Positions 33,157 to 40,193 of a stretch of DNA of 64,000 nt are shown one piece after another; position 1 is the stretch's first letter; every line of letters starts with the position of its first letter. A program made the translations under genes and the position numbers. The notes beneath the pieces are model-generated. The model saw only the letters and a program-made list of their open reading frames with translations. It made no database searches and was not told the DNA's origin. Source of the DNA: Marivita sp030148515 (GTDB lineage: Bacteria > Pseudomonadota > Alphaproteobacteria > Rhodobacterales > Rhodobacteraceae); contig NZ_CP180351.1 of assembly GCF_048006345.1 (NCBI RefSeq), positions 4,030,001-4,094,000 of the forward strand, read 5' to 3'.

Positions 33157-34824
33157 ATGCCCAACCGTCGCATCCTGTCCATCTGGTTTCCCCGGCTGGC
33201 CGCCGAACGCCATATCCGGCGCGACCCCAATCTGGGGGAGGTGCCCTTTGCCGTCGTCCGCGATGTGGGGCAAGCGCAGGTGCTCGCGTCCCTCTCTCCT
33301 TTGGCGCAGGTGGCGGGACTCTACGAGGGGCAACCGCTGCGCGATGCCCATGCCATGTGCGCCGACCTGCTCACCCGGCTGTCGAACCCCCATGCCGAGG
33401 CGGCGTTTCTGGGCGTGCTGCACCGCTGGGCGGGCAAGTTTTCCCCATGGGTCGCCCGCGAGGCGCCGGACGCGCTGGTCGTCGATCTGACGGGATGTGC
33501 GCATCTCTTCGGCGGTGAGGAACAGCTTGCGCTGCAGGTCGAACAGGATTGCATCGATCTGGGCCTGTCGGTGCAGCTTGGCATTGCCGACACGCTGGGC
33601 GGGGCATGGGCGCTGGCGCGGTTCGGCGGTGGGCAGGGGGGCGACCATCACCGCAATGGCGACGCCATCGATCAAGAGGCGCGCGCCACCCGGTCCCGCG
33701 CGGGCAAGCGGCGGCACTGGGAACGCGGTGGCGCGGCTCCTGCGGTCACGCTGGCCCCTGTGCAGTCGCGCGCCCGGATCGCTGCTCCGGGCAAGACCTA
33801 TGACGCGCTGGCCCCTCTGCCGATTGCCGCGCTGCGTCTGGAACAGCACACGATGGCGCAACTCTCGCGCCTTGGTCTGCGCCGGGTGAAAGAACTGGTG
33901 GATCAACCCCGCGCCGGTCTTACCCGCCGCTTTGGGCGCGGGCTGGTGGCGCGGCTTGATCAGGCGCTGGGCGCGCTGCCCGAACCGGTCAGCCCGGCGC
34001 CACCCCCCGACCGCTTTGCCACCCGCATGAGCCTGCCCGATCCCATCGGGCTTGAGGAAGACGTGATGGCCGCCATCGACCGGATGCTGCCCCGGCTCTG
34101 CGAAGCGCTGCGCAAGAAGGGACGCGGTGCGCGCACGCTCCGGTTCGAGGCCTATCGCGCCGATGGCACGATGCAGTGGATGAATGTCACGATGGCCAAG
34201 CCTTCGGACGATCCTGATCACATCCGCCCGCTGCTGCGGCTCAAGATCGAAGATCTGGATGCAGGCTATGGCATCGACATGCTGCGACTCGAAGCGGTGC
34301 TTCACGAACCGATCCACCTGCGCACCGCGTCAGGCCATCTCGAGGCGGCAGAGGCTGGTCGCGCGCGCATGGCGGGGCCGAAACCCGGATCGCTCGACAC
34401 ATTGATCGGGCGGCTGGGCACACGGCTGGGAGTCGAGGCGATCACCCGCGTGCAGCCTGCCGACAGTCACATCCCGGAAAAGACATGGGTCACTGTGGCG
34501 GCCGCCTGGTCCGATCCGGTAACGGACTGGCCGCAGCCCACCAAGTCACGCCCGCTGCGGATGTGGGCACCAGAGCCGGTGATGATCCCGGACGTGCCGC
34601 GTCTGCCCGAGGTGTTTCGCTGGCGTGGCAGGGATCACAGGGTCCACAGCTCCCGTGGCCCCGAACGCATCGCACCGGAGTGGTGGCTTGACGATCCCGC
34701 TTGGCGCAGCGGGCAGCGCGACTATTGGGATGTGATCACCGCCGAGGGGCAGCGCCTGTGGCTCTTCTACGCCCACGGTGCGTCGAAATCCTCGGGCTGG
34801 TTCTGTCAGGGGGCGTTTGCGTAA
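33157..34824 (+). CDS. imuB: Y-family DNA polymerase-like protein ImuB
   Basis: A 555-aa protein of the ImuB branch, a catalytically inactive Y-family polymerase that links the beta clamp, DnaE2 and ImuA in SOS mutagenesis. It opens MPNRRILSIWFPRLAAERH, with GLYEGQPLRDAHAMCADL and PDALVVDLTGCAHLFGGE; the acidic metal-binding pattern of active Y polymerases is not maintained. The C-terminal half includes RLGVEAITRV and PRLPEVFRWRGRDHRV. Neither imuA nor dnaE2 is adjacent, although the three normally form a cassette. A LexA box precedes the start. Confidence 0.9.
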   Translation: MPNRRILSIWFPRLAAERHIRRDPNLGEVPFAVVRDVGQAQVLASLSPLAQVAGLYEGQPLRDAHAMCADLLTRLSNPHAEAAFLGVLHRWAGKFSPWVAREAPDALVVDLTGCAHLFGGEEQLALQVEQDCIDLGLSVQLGIADTLGGAWALARFGGGQGGDHHRNGDAIDQEARATRSRAGKRRHWERGGAAPAVTLAPVQSRARIAAPGKTYDALAPLPIAALRLEQHTMAQLSRLGLRRVKELVDQPRAGLTRRFGRGLVARLDQALGALPEPVSPAPPPDRFATRMSLPDPIGLEEDVMAAIDRMLPRLCEALRKKGRGARTLRFEAYRADGTMQWMNVTMAKPSDDPDHIRPLLRLKIEDLDAGYGIDMLRLEAVLHEPIHLRTASGHLEAAEAGRARMAGPKPGSLDTLIGRLGTRLGVEAITRVQPADSHIPEKTWVTVAAAWSDPVTDWPQPTKSRPLRMWAPEPVMIPDVPRLPEVFRWRGRDHRVHSSRGPERIAPEWWLDDPAWRSGQRDYWDVITAEGQRLWLFYAHGASKSSGWFCQGAFA

Positions 34825-34842
34825 CTCGCATGTGGCCCGCAG

Positions 34843-35532
34843 CTAGGTGTCGCGCACCGATGCGGCGCTGTTGCCGATAACGATCTTGCGCCGCATGTCG
34901 TTTGCAAAGCTTACCCTGAGCGCGCTCCAGATCGCGGGGTGATCATCGTCCAGACGTTCGATCTTTGGCGTCTCGACGCGCCAGACCCGTGATGGAGCGT
35001 TTAGCGTGACGGTCGCCGAGGCGGTGTCGTCGCCAAGGAACGACATCTCTCCGACATAGTGTTTCGGACGCAGGTCGGCGATGACACGATCATCCACCAC
35101 GACAGACGCCGCACCGCTTGCCAAATAGGTCAGGAAATTCGGTCGTTGACCTTGCCGCGTCAGGATCGTGCCATCCGGCAGGTCTTCCCACCGGCCCATA
35201 TCCAGAAACGCCCGGCACTTGCTGGGCGAAAGACCCACCAGGTGTTCCGACAGAAACGTCTCTTCCTCTTCCGAGAATTTCGCATTCCGATCCCTGCGCC
35301 ACAGCAGATAAAGCTGGCCCGAGTTCACCAGAAGCAACAACCCTTCCCAGAACACACCGACCGGATTGCGCAGCCAGATCAGATCATAAGCGATCCCGGT
35401 GAGGGCCGACGCGATGACCAGCAGACGCAACAAAGATATGTCCCGCATCAACATCGAGATGACGAGAAGCACATACGACAGATGACCAACGAAACCGCCG
35501 ATCGAAAAAGCCGAGTCTATCCAATAATCCAA
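34843..35532 (-). CDS. Popeye-like membrane protein with cyclic-nucleotide-binding domain
   Basis: A 229-aa protein. Three N-terminal membrane segments (about 10-30, 33-53, 58-79) with LSYVLLVISMLMRD and FWEGLLLLVNSGQLYLLWRR recall Popeye (POPDC) proteins. A cAMP/cGMP-binding-type beta-roll follows (about 95-215: LPDGTILTRQGQRPNFLTYL, RPKHYVGEMSFLGDD, SATVTLNAPSRVWRVE). The PBC-like segment HYVGEMSFLGDDTASATV lacks the Arg of classical Crp pockets, so ligand binding is uncertain. It converges on imuB and diverges from DUF2794 across a dense control region. Confidence 0.75.
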   Translation of the reverse strand: MDYWIDSAFSIGGFVGHLSYVLLVISMLMRDISLLRLLVIASALTGIAYDLIWLRNPVGVFWEGLLLLVNSGQLYLLWRRDRNAKFSEEEETFLSEHLVGLSPSKCRAFLDMGRWEDLPDGTILTRQGQRPNFLTYLASGAASVVVDDRVIADLRPKHYVGEMSFLGDDTASATVTLNAPSRVWRVETPKIERLDDDHPAIWSALRVSFANDMRRKIVIGNSAASVRDT

Positions 35533-35644
35533 GCGGAGCAGGTCTTTCTGGAGAAAAATGAAGCTCGTGGAATACTAGGAGGGTAGGACTGCTTGGGCAA
35601 ATGCTATTGACGCCGCGCGCGCGTCGCTGGCCAAGGGGAAATGG

Positions 35645-35661
35645 TTAAGATTTGGTTAAAC
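35645..35661. promoter_or_regulatory. CtrA box
   Basis: TTAAGATTTGGTTAAAC matches TTAA-N7-TTAA(C), the full site of the cell-cycle regulator CtrA. It lies between the divergent Popeye-like and DUF2794 genes, 113 and 126 bp from their starts. Confidence 0.65.
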
Positions 35662-35697
35662 GGTCCGAACCGGACCCATTGTTTCGCGCGCGAAACA
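35662..35697. promoter_or_regulatory. Two adjoining inverted repeats in the divergent region
   Basis: GGTCCG-AAC-CGGACC (35662-35676) touches the CtrA box; 3 bp later follows TGTTTCGCG/CGCGAAACA, an 18-bp perfect palindrome without spacer (35680-35697). Both look like operator sites for dimeric regulators; no gene in the window is an obvious partner. Confidence 0.5.
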
Positions 35698-35786
35698 TTA
35701 GGGCCAAATCGGTCCTTTATCGGTCGCGATGCCTCTATCCTGCAAAACTGCTTGATTTACTCCCCAGCCTGCACACATCATGACAT

Positions 35787-36128
35787 ATGAACAGTATCAC
35801 GCCGTTCCCTCAGCTCCATTCAACGCCCGAGCAGGTGGCTTTTCACCGGACCGAGCTGACACTGATATTGTCGCTCTATGGGCGCATGGTCGCTGCTGGT
35901 GAGTGGCGTGACTATGGTATCTCGACCCTGCGCGATGTGGCGGTGTTTTCCGTCTTCCGGCGCACTGCCGAGAACCCGCTCTATCGCATCGAAAAACGCC
36001 CCAAGCTGCGCAACCGACAGGGGCAATACGCCGTGATCGGGATCGACGGTCAGGTTCTCAAGCGCGGGCATGACTTGGGCACTGTGCTGCGGGTTCTCGA
36101 ACGCAAATTGATCCGCGCGGTCGAATAA
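35787..36128 (+). CDS. DUF2794 domain-containing protein
   Basis: A 113-aa protein, nearly all of it the DUF2794 domain: FHRTELTLILSLYGRMVAAGEWRDY (24-48), FSVFRRTAENPLYRIEKRPKLRNRQGQY and GQVLKRGHDLGTVLRVLERK. Small, soluble, of unknown function, typical of alphaproteobacteria. The CtrA box and palindromes upstream suggest regulated expression. It precedes zapE by 41 bp on the same strand. Confidence 0.88.
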   Translation: MNSITPFPQLHSTPEQVAFHRTELTLILSLYGRMVAAGEWRDYGISTLRDVAVFSVFRRTAENPLYRIEKRPKLRNRQGQYAVIGIDGQVLKRGHDLGTVLRVLERKLIRAVE

Positions 36129-36169
36129 CGCCTCTCCACAATCGCAGTAAGACGCGCTAATCGGCGGAT

Positions 36170-37228
36170 ATGACGACCTTACCCGAACTCTATGCCACGC
36201 GAGTGGCCAAAGGTGCCCTGACCCGAGATCCCGCGCAGGAAGCGGCATTGCCGGAGTTCGAGCGCATCCGCGCCGAACTGGCTGTACCTGTAAAAAAGGG
36301 CCTGTTTCGCAAAGCACCGGAGCCACCGAAGGGGCTTTACCTTTGGGGAGGCGTTGGCCGCGGCAAGTCGATGCTTATGGATCTCTTCGTCGAAACCCTG
36401 ACGGTTCCCGCGCGCCGGGTGCACTTTCACGCCTTCATGCAGGAAATCCACGCAGCCATTCACAAGGCCCGCCAGGACGGGGTCGAGGACGCGATCAAGC
36501 CGGTGGCGAAGTCGGTGTCGGACTCGGTTCGTCTTTTGGCCTTTGACGAGATGCAGATCACGGACATCACCGATGCAATGATCGTTGGGCGGCTGTTCGA
36601 AAAACTGTTCGCTGCGGGCGTCGTGGTTGTCACCACATCGAACCGGGTGCCGGATGACCTCTATAAGGACGGGCTGAACCGCCAGATCTTTCTGCCCTTC
36701 ATCGACATGCTCAAGACCCGCATGGTGGTGCATGAACTGGCGTCACCAACCGACTACCGGCAGGATCGACTGGCTGGCGCTCAGGTCTATTTCGCGCCGA
36801 ACGACGCAGCCGCCAAAGAGCAGATCAACCGCATCTGGCAGGAACTCACCGGCGGGGAGCAGCATAGTCTTACGCTGCATGTCCAGGGCCGCCAGATCGA
36901 ACTGCCGCGGTTTCACAACGGGGTGGCGCGGGCGAAATTCTATGACCTCTGTGGGCGAATGTTAGGTCCGGCGGATTACCTTGCGCTGGCCGATGCGGTG
37001 CGCGTGCTGATCATCGAGGACATCCCGCGCCTGAGCCGGAGCAACTTCAACGAGGCGAAGCGCTTTGTGACACTGATTGACGCGCTTTACGAGGCGAAGG
37101 TGCGGCTCATCTTGTCAGCAGCGGCCGAGCCGGAGATGCTCTATATCGAGGGCACCGGAACATTCGAGTTTGAACGCACCGCCAGTCGCCTGCGCGAGAT
37201 GCAGGCCGAAGGCTGGGGCGACGTGTGA
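36170..37228 (+). CDS. zapE: Cell division protein ZapE (AFG1-family ATPase)
   Basis: A 352-aa AAA-type ATPase. Walker A GGVGRGKS (60-67), Walker B LLAFDEMQ (122-129), ITDAMIVGRLFEKLF, TSNRVPDDLYKDGLNRQ and LPLRM-type C-terminal features (FYDLCGRMLGPADYLALAD, IPRLSRSNFNEAKRFVTLID) match ZapE/AFG1. In E. coli ZapE binds FtsZ at the division site, particularly under low oxygen or heat; mitochondrial homologues act in respiratory chain protein turnover. Its stop is 4 nt from a minus-strand terminator. Confidence 0.93.
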   Translation: MTTLPELYATRVAKGALTRDPAQEAALPEFERIRAELAVPVKKGLFRKAPEPPKGLYLWGGVGRGKSMLMDLFVETLTVPARRVHFHAFMQEIHAAIHKARQDGVEDAIKPVAKSVSDSVRLLAFDEMQITDITDAMIVGRLFEKLFAAGVVVVTTSNRVPDDLYKDGLNRQIFLPFIDMLKTRMVVHELASPTDYRQDRLAGAQVYFAPNDAAAKEQINRIWQELTGGEQHSLTLHVQGRQIELPRFHNGVARAKFYDLCGRMLGPADYLALADAVRVLIIEDIPRLSRSNFNEAKRFVTLIDALYEAKVRLILSAAAEPEMLYIEGTGTFEFERTASRLREMQAEGWGDV

Positions 37229-37231
37229 GAC

Positions 37232-37257
37232 AAAAAAAGAGGTCCCGAAGGACCTCT
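37232..37257 (-). terminator. Intrinsic terminator reading on the minus strand
   Basis: AGAGGTCC/GGACCTCT (37238-37245, 37250-37257) with CGAA loop; the flanking AAAAAAA (37232-37238) is a U-run only for minus-strand transcripts. No T-run on the plus side, so it is not the zapE terminator. Confidence 0.85.
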
Positions 37258-37453
37258 AAGGCTGCTCGATAATTCTCGCCTGTGTTCAGGTCCTTGCTAT
37301 ACCTTACGTCGATGGTGGCGCGAGGGGGCGCCCGAGGAGTCTTGGAGGTCTTGGTGGTCGTGCCGTGTGGTGTTCCCAATCACGCGGGGGCTTAGGAAAG
37401 CCGACTTGATACGCTTTTGGGCACTTGAAAACACCTAAACATCCCCCGTTCCG
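37232..37453 (-). ncRNA. Candidate small RNA of about 220 nt
   Basis: The interval between zapE and the LysM gene holds no plausible protein but has a minus-strand promoter (see 37460) and terminator. Inferred RNA features: CGGGGG near the 5' end can pair with CCCCCG 55 nt later (37442-37447 with 37383-37388), GGCTT-TCCT-AAGCC hairpin next to it, a C-rich open region with ACCTCC and GACTCC (anti-Shine-Dalgarno-like, about 37330-37355), and the terminator stem. It is not tmRNA, 6S, SRP or RNase P RNA by the motifs I know. Alternatively a long 3' UTR of the LysM gene. Confidence 0.45.
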
Positions 37454-37459
37454 TGTTCG

Positions 37460-37488
37460 CTTACAAAGCAAGTCACGAACTCTGACAA
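37460..37488 (-). promoter_or_regulatory. Candidate promoter of the small RNA
   Basis: On the minus strand TTGTCA (37488-37483), 17-bp spacer, TGTAAG (37465-37460). Matches 5/6 and 4/6 of the sigma-70 consensus. Predicted start near 37453. The rest of 37489-37579 shows no further feature. Confidence 0.4.
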
Positions 37489-37579
37489 TGTTGTGCCATA
37501 GTGATTCGCACCGGTCAACATTTAGGTGACTCGGTCTACATTTTTTCCAACTGTAGCGGGTGTTGCTAGATGTTGGGGG

Positions 37580-38227
37580 TTATCGTACTGGCAATTTGAG
37601 CACCATTCCCGGCTTCAGACTGTCCGGGCTGGACATGATGCCGGTGTTCTGCCGGAAGATCTCGTTTGCCATTGATCGATCGCCATAAAGTTCGATTGCA
37701 ATGCTCAGCAGAGTGTCGCCGGGGCGTACGAAATATGAGCTTGCGGTCGGGAAACGGGGTGCATTTGTGCTGACAGGTTCGATCTGGGTGACCTGAGGTG
37801 CCGTGGTCTCGGTTGGAGCCTTGTTGGCGATGCTGCGCTGCACCACGCTATAGAGCAGACTGCCCGGTTGACCGGGTGCAGGTGCTTCGCCTGTGGTGAC
37901 GGATTTCAGGTTCGAGATGGCGCTGAAGGTCATATCGCGCATATTGGTCGGCTGATCCGGAGCCTGCGCAGAAGTGACGATCTGAGGAGCAGGCGCCGCT
38001 GTAGGCACCGGCGTCGGGGCGACGGCCATAGGTTCGTTCACTACAGGCGCGGGTGTCATCGGATCGGCCACGCGGGTGACAGTTGTCGGCTGATCCGTCT
38101 CAAAATCCGACTGCGCATGGCGCGGCGAGCCCGGCTGGAACACGATAAGGACGATGGTCAGGGCGATAAACGCTGTCCCCATGAGGGCCATCCGGATCAG
38201 ACCTGCGCTTTTGGTTGTCTGCGTCAT
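37580..38227 (-). CDS. LysM peptidoglycan-binding protein
   Basis: A 215-aa envelope protein: one membrane anchor (about 10-28: LIRMALMGTAFIALTIVLIVF), a Thr/Pro/Ala-rich linker (about 35-155) and a C-terminal LysM domain (about 162-214; SYFVRPGDTLLSIAIELYGD, LKPGMVLKLPV). Probably periplasmic and attached to the inner membrane, contacting peptidoglycan. Its start overlaps the stop of the rhodanese-like gene by 4 nt, so the two form an operon. Confidence 0.88.
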   Translation of the reverse strand: MTQTTKSAGLIRMALMGTAFIALTIVLIVFQPGSPRHAQSDFETDQPTTVTRVADPMTPAPVVNEPMAVAPTPVPTAAPAPQIVTSAQAPDQPTNMRDMTFSAISNLKSVTTGEAPAPGQPGSLLYSVVQRSIANKAPTETTAPQVTQIEPVSTNAPRFPTASSYFVRPGDTLLSIAIELYGDRSMANEIFRQNTGIMSSPDSLKPGMVLKLPVR

Positions 38228-38808
38228 TGTCCCACCGAGATATTGAGGCCAAGTGCGCTCCAGGTCGAAGCACCTCCGCGGTAATATTTGATCTTGTTGG
38301 CCGGATATCCCGCACCCAGAAGGTGCTGGATCGCATCCCGGGCGGTGCCGTCATCGGGGCCGCTGCCAAAGATCACCAGTGAAAACGCCCCGGCAAAGCT
38401 GGGCGAGGATTCCGGATTGACCACGCCCAAGGCAGACAGAAGATCAGCACGGTAGGGGTTGTCCGGAAGAAAGGTTGCGACGGGCACATTCACCGCGCCG
38501 GGTACCGATCCGGACGAGAACGTGCCAGGCATACGCACATCGACCAAGAGACCCGAGCCCGTGCTGACGAATTTTTGCAGAAACCCGATGACTTCGAGTT
38601 CACCAAGCGTTTCGACCCCGGCTGCGGCTGTCATCGGTTGAATACAGGAAGACGGGCAGGATGGGCCACTGCGGGTCACGGTCATTTCCGCCCCGTTCAT
38701 GGTGAACGAGAACGCGCTTGCGCTTTCCGTGATCGCCGCAGATTGCGCGATCAACGGGCTGCCTGCAGCAATACTTGCTGCAATGACGGCGCGCCGTACT
38801 GATACCAT
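38224..38808 (-). CDS. Exported rhodanese-like domain protein lacking the active-site Cys
   Basis: A 194-aa protein with a signal peptide (about 1-25). A rhodanese fold follows (about 70-194: VIGFLQKFVSTGSGLLVDVR, GSVPGAVNVPVATF, YYRGGASTWSALGLNISVG), but the active loop reads FGSGPDDGTAR without cysteine, so it is unlikely to be a sulphurtransferase. Two cysteines (51 and 55, SCPSSCI) lie before the domain. The ATG at 38808 has AGGTGG upstream; a longer frame to 38919 lacks a signal peptide. It is cotranscribed with the LysM gene, pointing to an envelope role. Confidence 0.78.
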   Translation of the reverse strand: MVSVRRAVIAASIAAGSPLIAQSAAITESASAFSFTMNGAEMTVTRSGPSCPSSCIQPMTAAAGVETLGELEVIGFLQKFVSTGSGLLVDVRMPGTFSSGSVPGAVNVPVATFLPDNPYRADLLSALGVVNPESSPSFAGAFSLVIFGSGPDDGTARDAIQHLLGAGYPANKIKYYRGGASTWSALGLNISVGQ

Positions 38809-38822
38809 GGTGCCACCTATTT

Positions 38823-38888
38823 GCCCCGCTTTTGCGGGGCACTGCTCTTTTTTATCGATATATAGGCGATTTACGTCGTTTTGGTCAA
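38823..38888 (-). promoter_or_regulatory. Promoter and leader hairpin of the rhodanese-LysM operon
   Basis: On the minus strand TTGACC (38888-38883), 18-bp spacer, TATATA (38864-38859). The leader then forms GCCCCGC/GCGGGGC (38823-38840, AAAA loop) 14 nt before the start codon. TTTTGGTCAA occurs at 38879-38888, overlapping the -35, and again at 38910-38919, 31 bp apart. Confidence 0.5.
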
Positions 38889-38915
38889 TATAAAGTGACC
38901 CAACCGATATTTTGG

Positions 38916-40193
38916 TCAACCAATCAGCCGCAGAACATGGCCTGCAAGGTACAGCGATCCGCAGATCAGGACGCGTGCTTGTGGTTCGGTCGCTGCGATT
39001 TGGGTCAATGCGGTTTCCACGCTCTCGGCTTGGTCCGCGATCAAACCGACATCCTTTGCCGCTTTTTCGGTATCATCGGCGCTCAGAGTGTTGGCTTCGC
39101 CCGGAATGGAGATGGCTGTGAGGTGATCGGCCACGCCTGCCAAAGGACGCAGGTAGCCGCGCACATCCTTGGTGTTGAGCATCCCGCAGATCAGGTAGGT
39201 TGGCCGCTTGGGCAGACCACGCAGGTGCAGCGCGAGCGCTTCACCCGCCGCCGGGTTGTGGCCCCCGTCGAGCCAGAGGTCGGCATGCGGCGCAAGGTCG
39301 TTGAGCGATGTGCCCTTGAGGTGCTGCATGCGGGCGGGCCAGTAGGCATTCTGCACCGCACCGTCGAATGCAGCTTCGGGCATGCTCAGGTGCCGAAGCG
39401 CCGCCAATGCTGCGCCAGCGTTCTGAATCTGGTGCTGGCCGGGCAGGTTGGGCAGGTCGAGATCGATAAGCCCGTTTTCGTCCTGATAGACCAACCGCCC
39501 GCGTTCCTCACAGACGTGCCAGTGCTGGCCATAGGCCAAGAGAGGCGCACCCAGACGCGCGGCTTGCGCCTCAATCACCTCCATCGCTTCTTCGTGCTGC
39601 GGTCCGACAACGCAGGGAACGCCACGTTTGATGATCCCGGCCTTTTCGCCCGCGATTTTGGCGATGGTATCGCCCAAAAAGCTTTCGTGATCCATCGATA
39701 CGGGGGTGATGATCGTCAGCGCGGGTTGGTCGATCACGTTGGTGGCGTCGAGCCGACCGCCAAGGCCGACCTCAAGCAATGTGTAATCGGCGGGCGTTCG
39801 TGCAAAGGCCAGAAGGGCGGCGCAGGTGGTGATTTCGAAATAGGTGATGTTTGCGCCGTCATTGGCGCGGTAACATTCGTCGAGCACCTCGGTCAGGTGC
39901 GCCTCGGTGATCAGGTCACCGGCAAGGCGGATACGTTCGTGAAAGCGCGCCAGATGCGGAGAAGTATAGGCGTGGACGCTTTTGCCAGCGGCTTCAAGCC
40001 CGGCGCGGATCATCGCCTGGGTCGATCCCTTGCCGTTGGTTCCCGCGATATGGATCACGGGCGGCAGTTTGCGTTCGGGATTGTCGAGCGCGTTCAGCAG
40101 CGTCCAGACGCGGTCCAGGGTGAGGTCGATCACCTTGGGATGAAGCGACATCATCCGGTCAAGGATGAGGTCCGACCCGATTTGTGTGCTCAT
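38916..40193 (-). CDS. folC: Folylpolyglutamate synthase / dihydrofolate synthase
   Basis: A 425-aa ligase of the Mur family that adds glutamate to dihydropteroate and folates. ATP-binding loop GTNGKGST (51-58), HIAGTNGKGS context, YTSPHLARFHERIRL (76-90), LLEVGLGGRLDATN (about 139-152), SMDHESFLGDTIAKIAGEKAGI and DGGHNPAA are all present. The start overlaps the accD stop by 4 nt, a gene pair conserved in many bacteria. Confidence 0.96.
   Translation of the reverse strand: MSTQIGSDLILDRMMSLHPKVIDLTLDRVWTLLNALDNPERKLPPVIHIAGTNGKGSTQAMIRAGLEAAGKSVHAYTSPHLARFHERIRLAGDLITEAHLTEVLDECYRANDGANITYFEITTCAALLAFARTPADYTLLEVGLGGRLDATNVIDQPALTIITPVSMDHESFLGDTIAKIAGEKAGIIKRGVPCVVGPQHEEAMEVIEAQAARLGAPLLAYGQHWHVCEERGRLVYQDENGLIDLDLPNLPGQHQIQNAGAALAALRHLSMPEAAFDGAVQNAYWPARMQHLKGTSLNDLAPHADLWLDGGHNPAAGEALALHLRGLPKRPTYLICGMLNTKDVRGYLRPLAGVADHLTAISIPGEANTLSADDTEKAAKDVGLIADQAESVETALTQIAATEPQARVLICGSLYLAGHVLRLIG

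Noticed and set aside
32632..34317. 561-aa minus-strand ORF opposite imuB
   Set aside because: Antisense shadow; no domain, no ribosome site, and it crosses into the formaldehyde dehydrogenase region.
37107..37379. 90-aa minus-strand ORF running into zapE
   Set aside because: It crosses the terminator stem and reads antisense into zapE; the interval is better explained as RNA.
37232..37453. tmRNA, 6S RNA, SRP RNA or RNase P RNA
   Set aside because: None of the hallmark motifs I know (tag-coding ANDN-type codons, closing 6S stem, SRP GGAAG loop, RNase P conserved core) was found.
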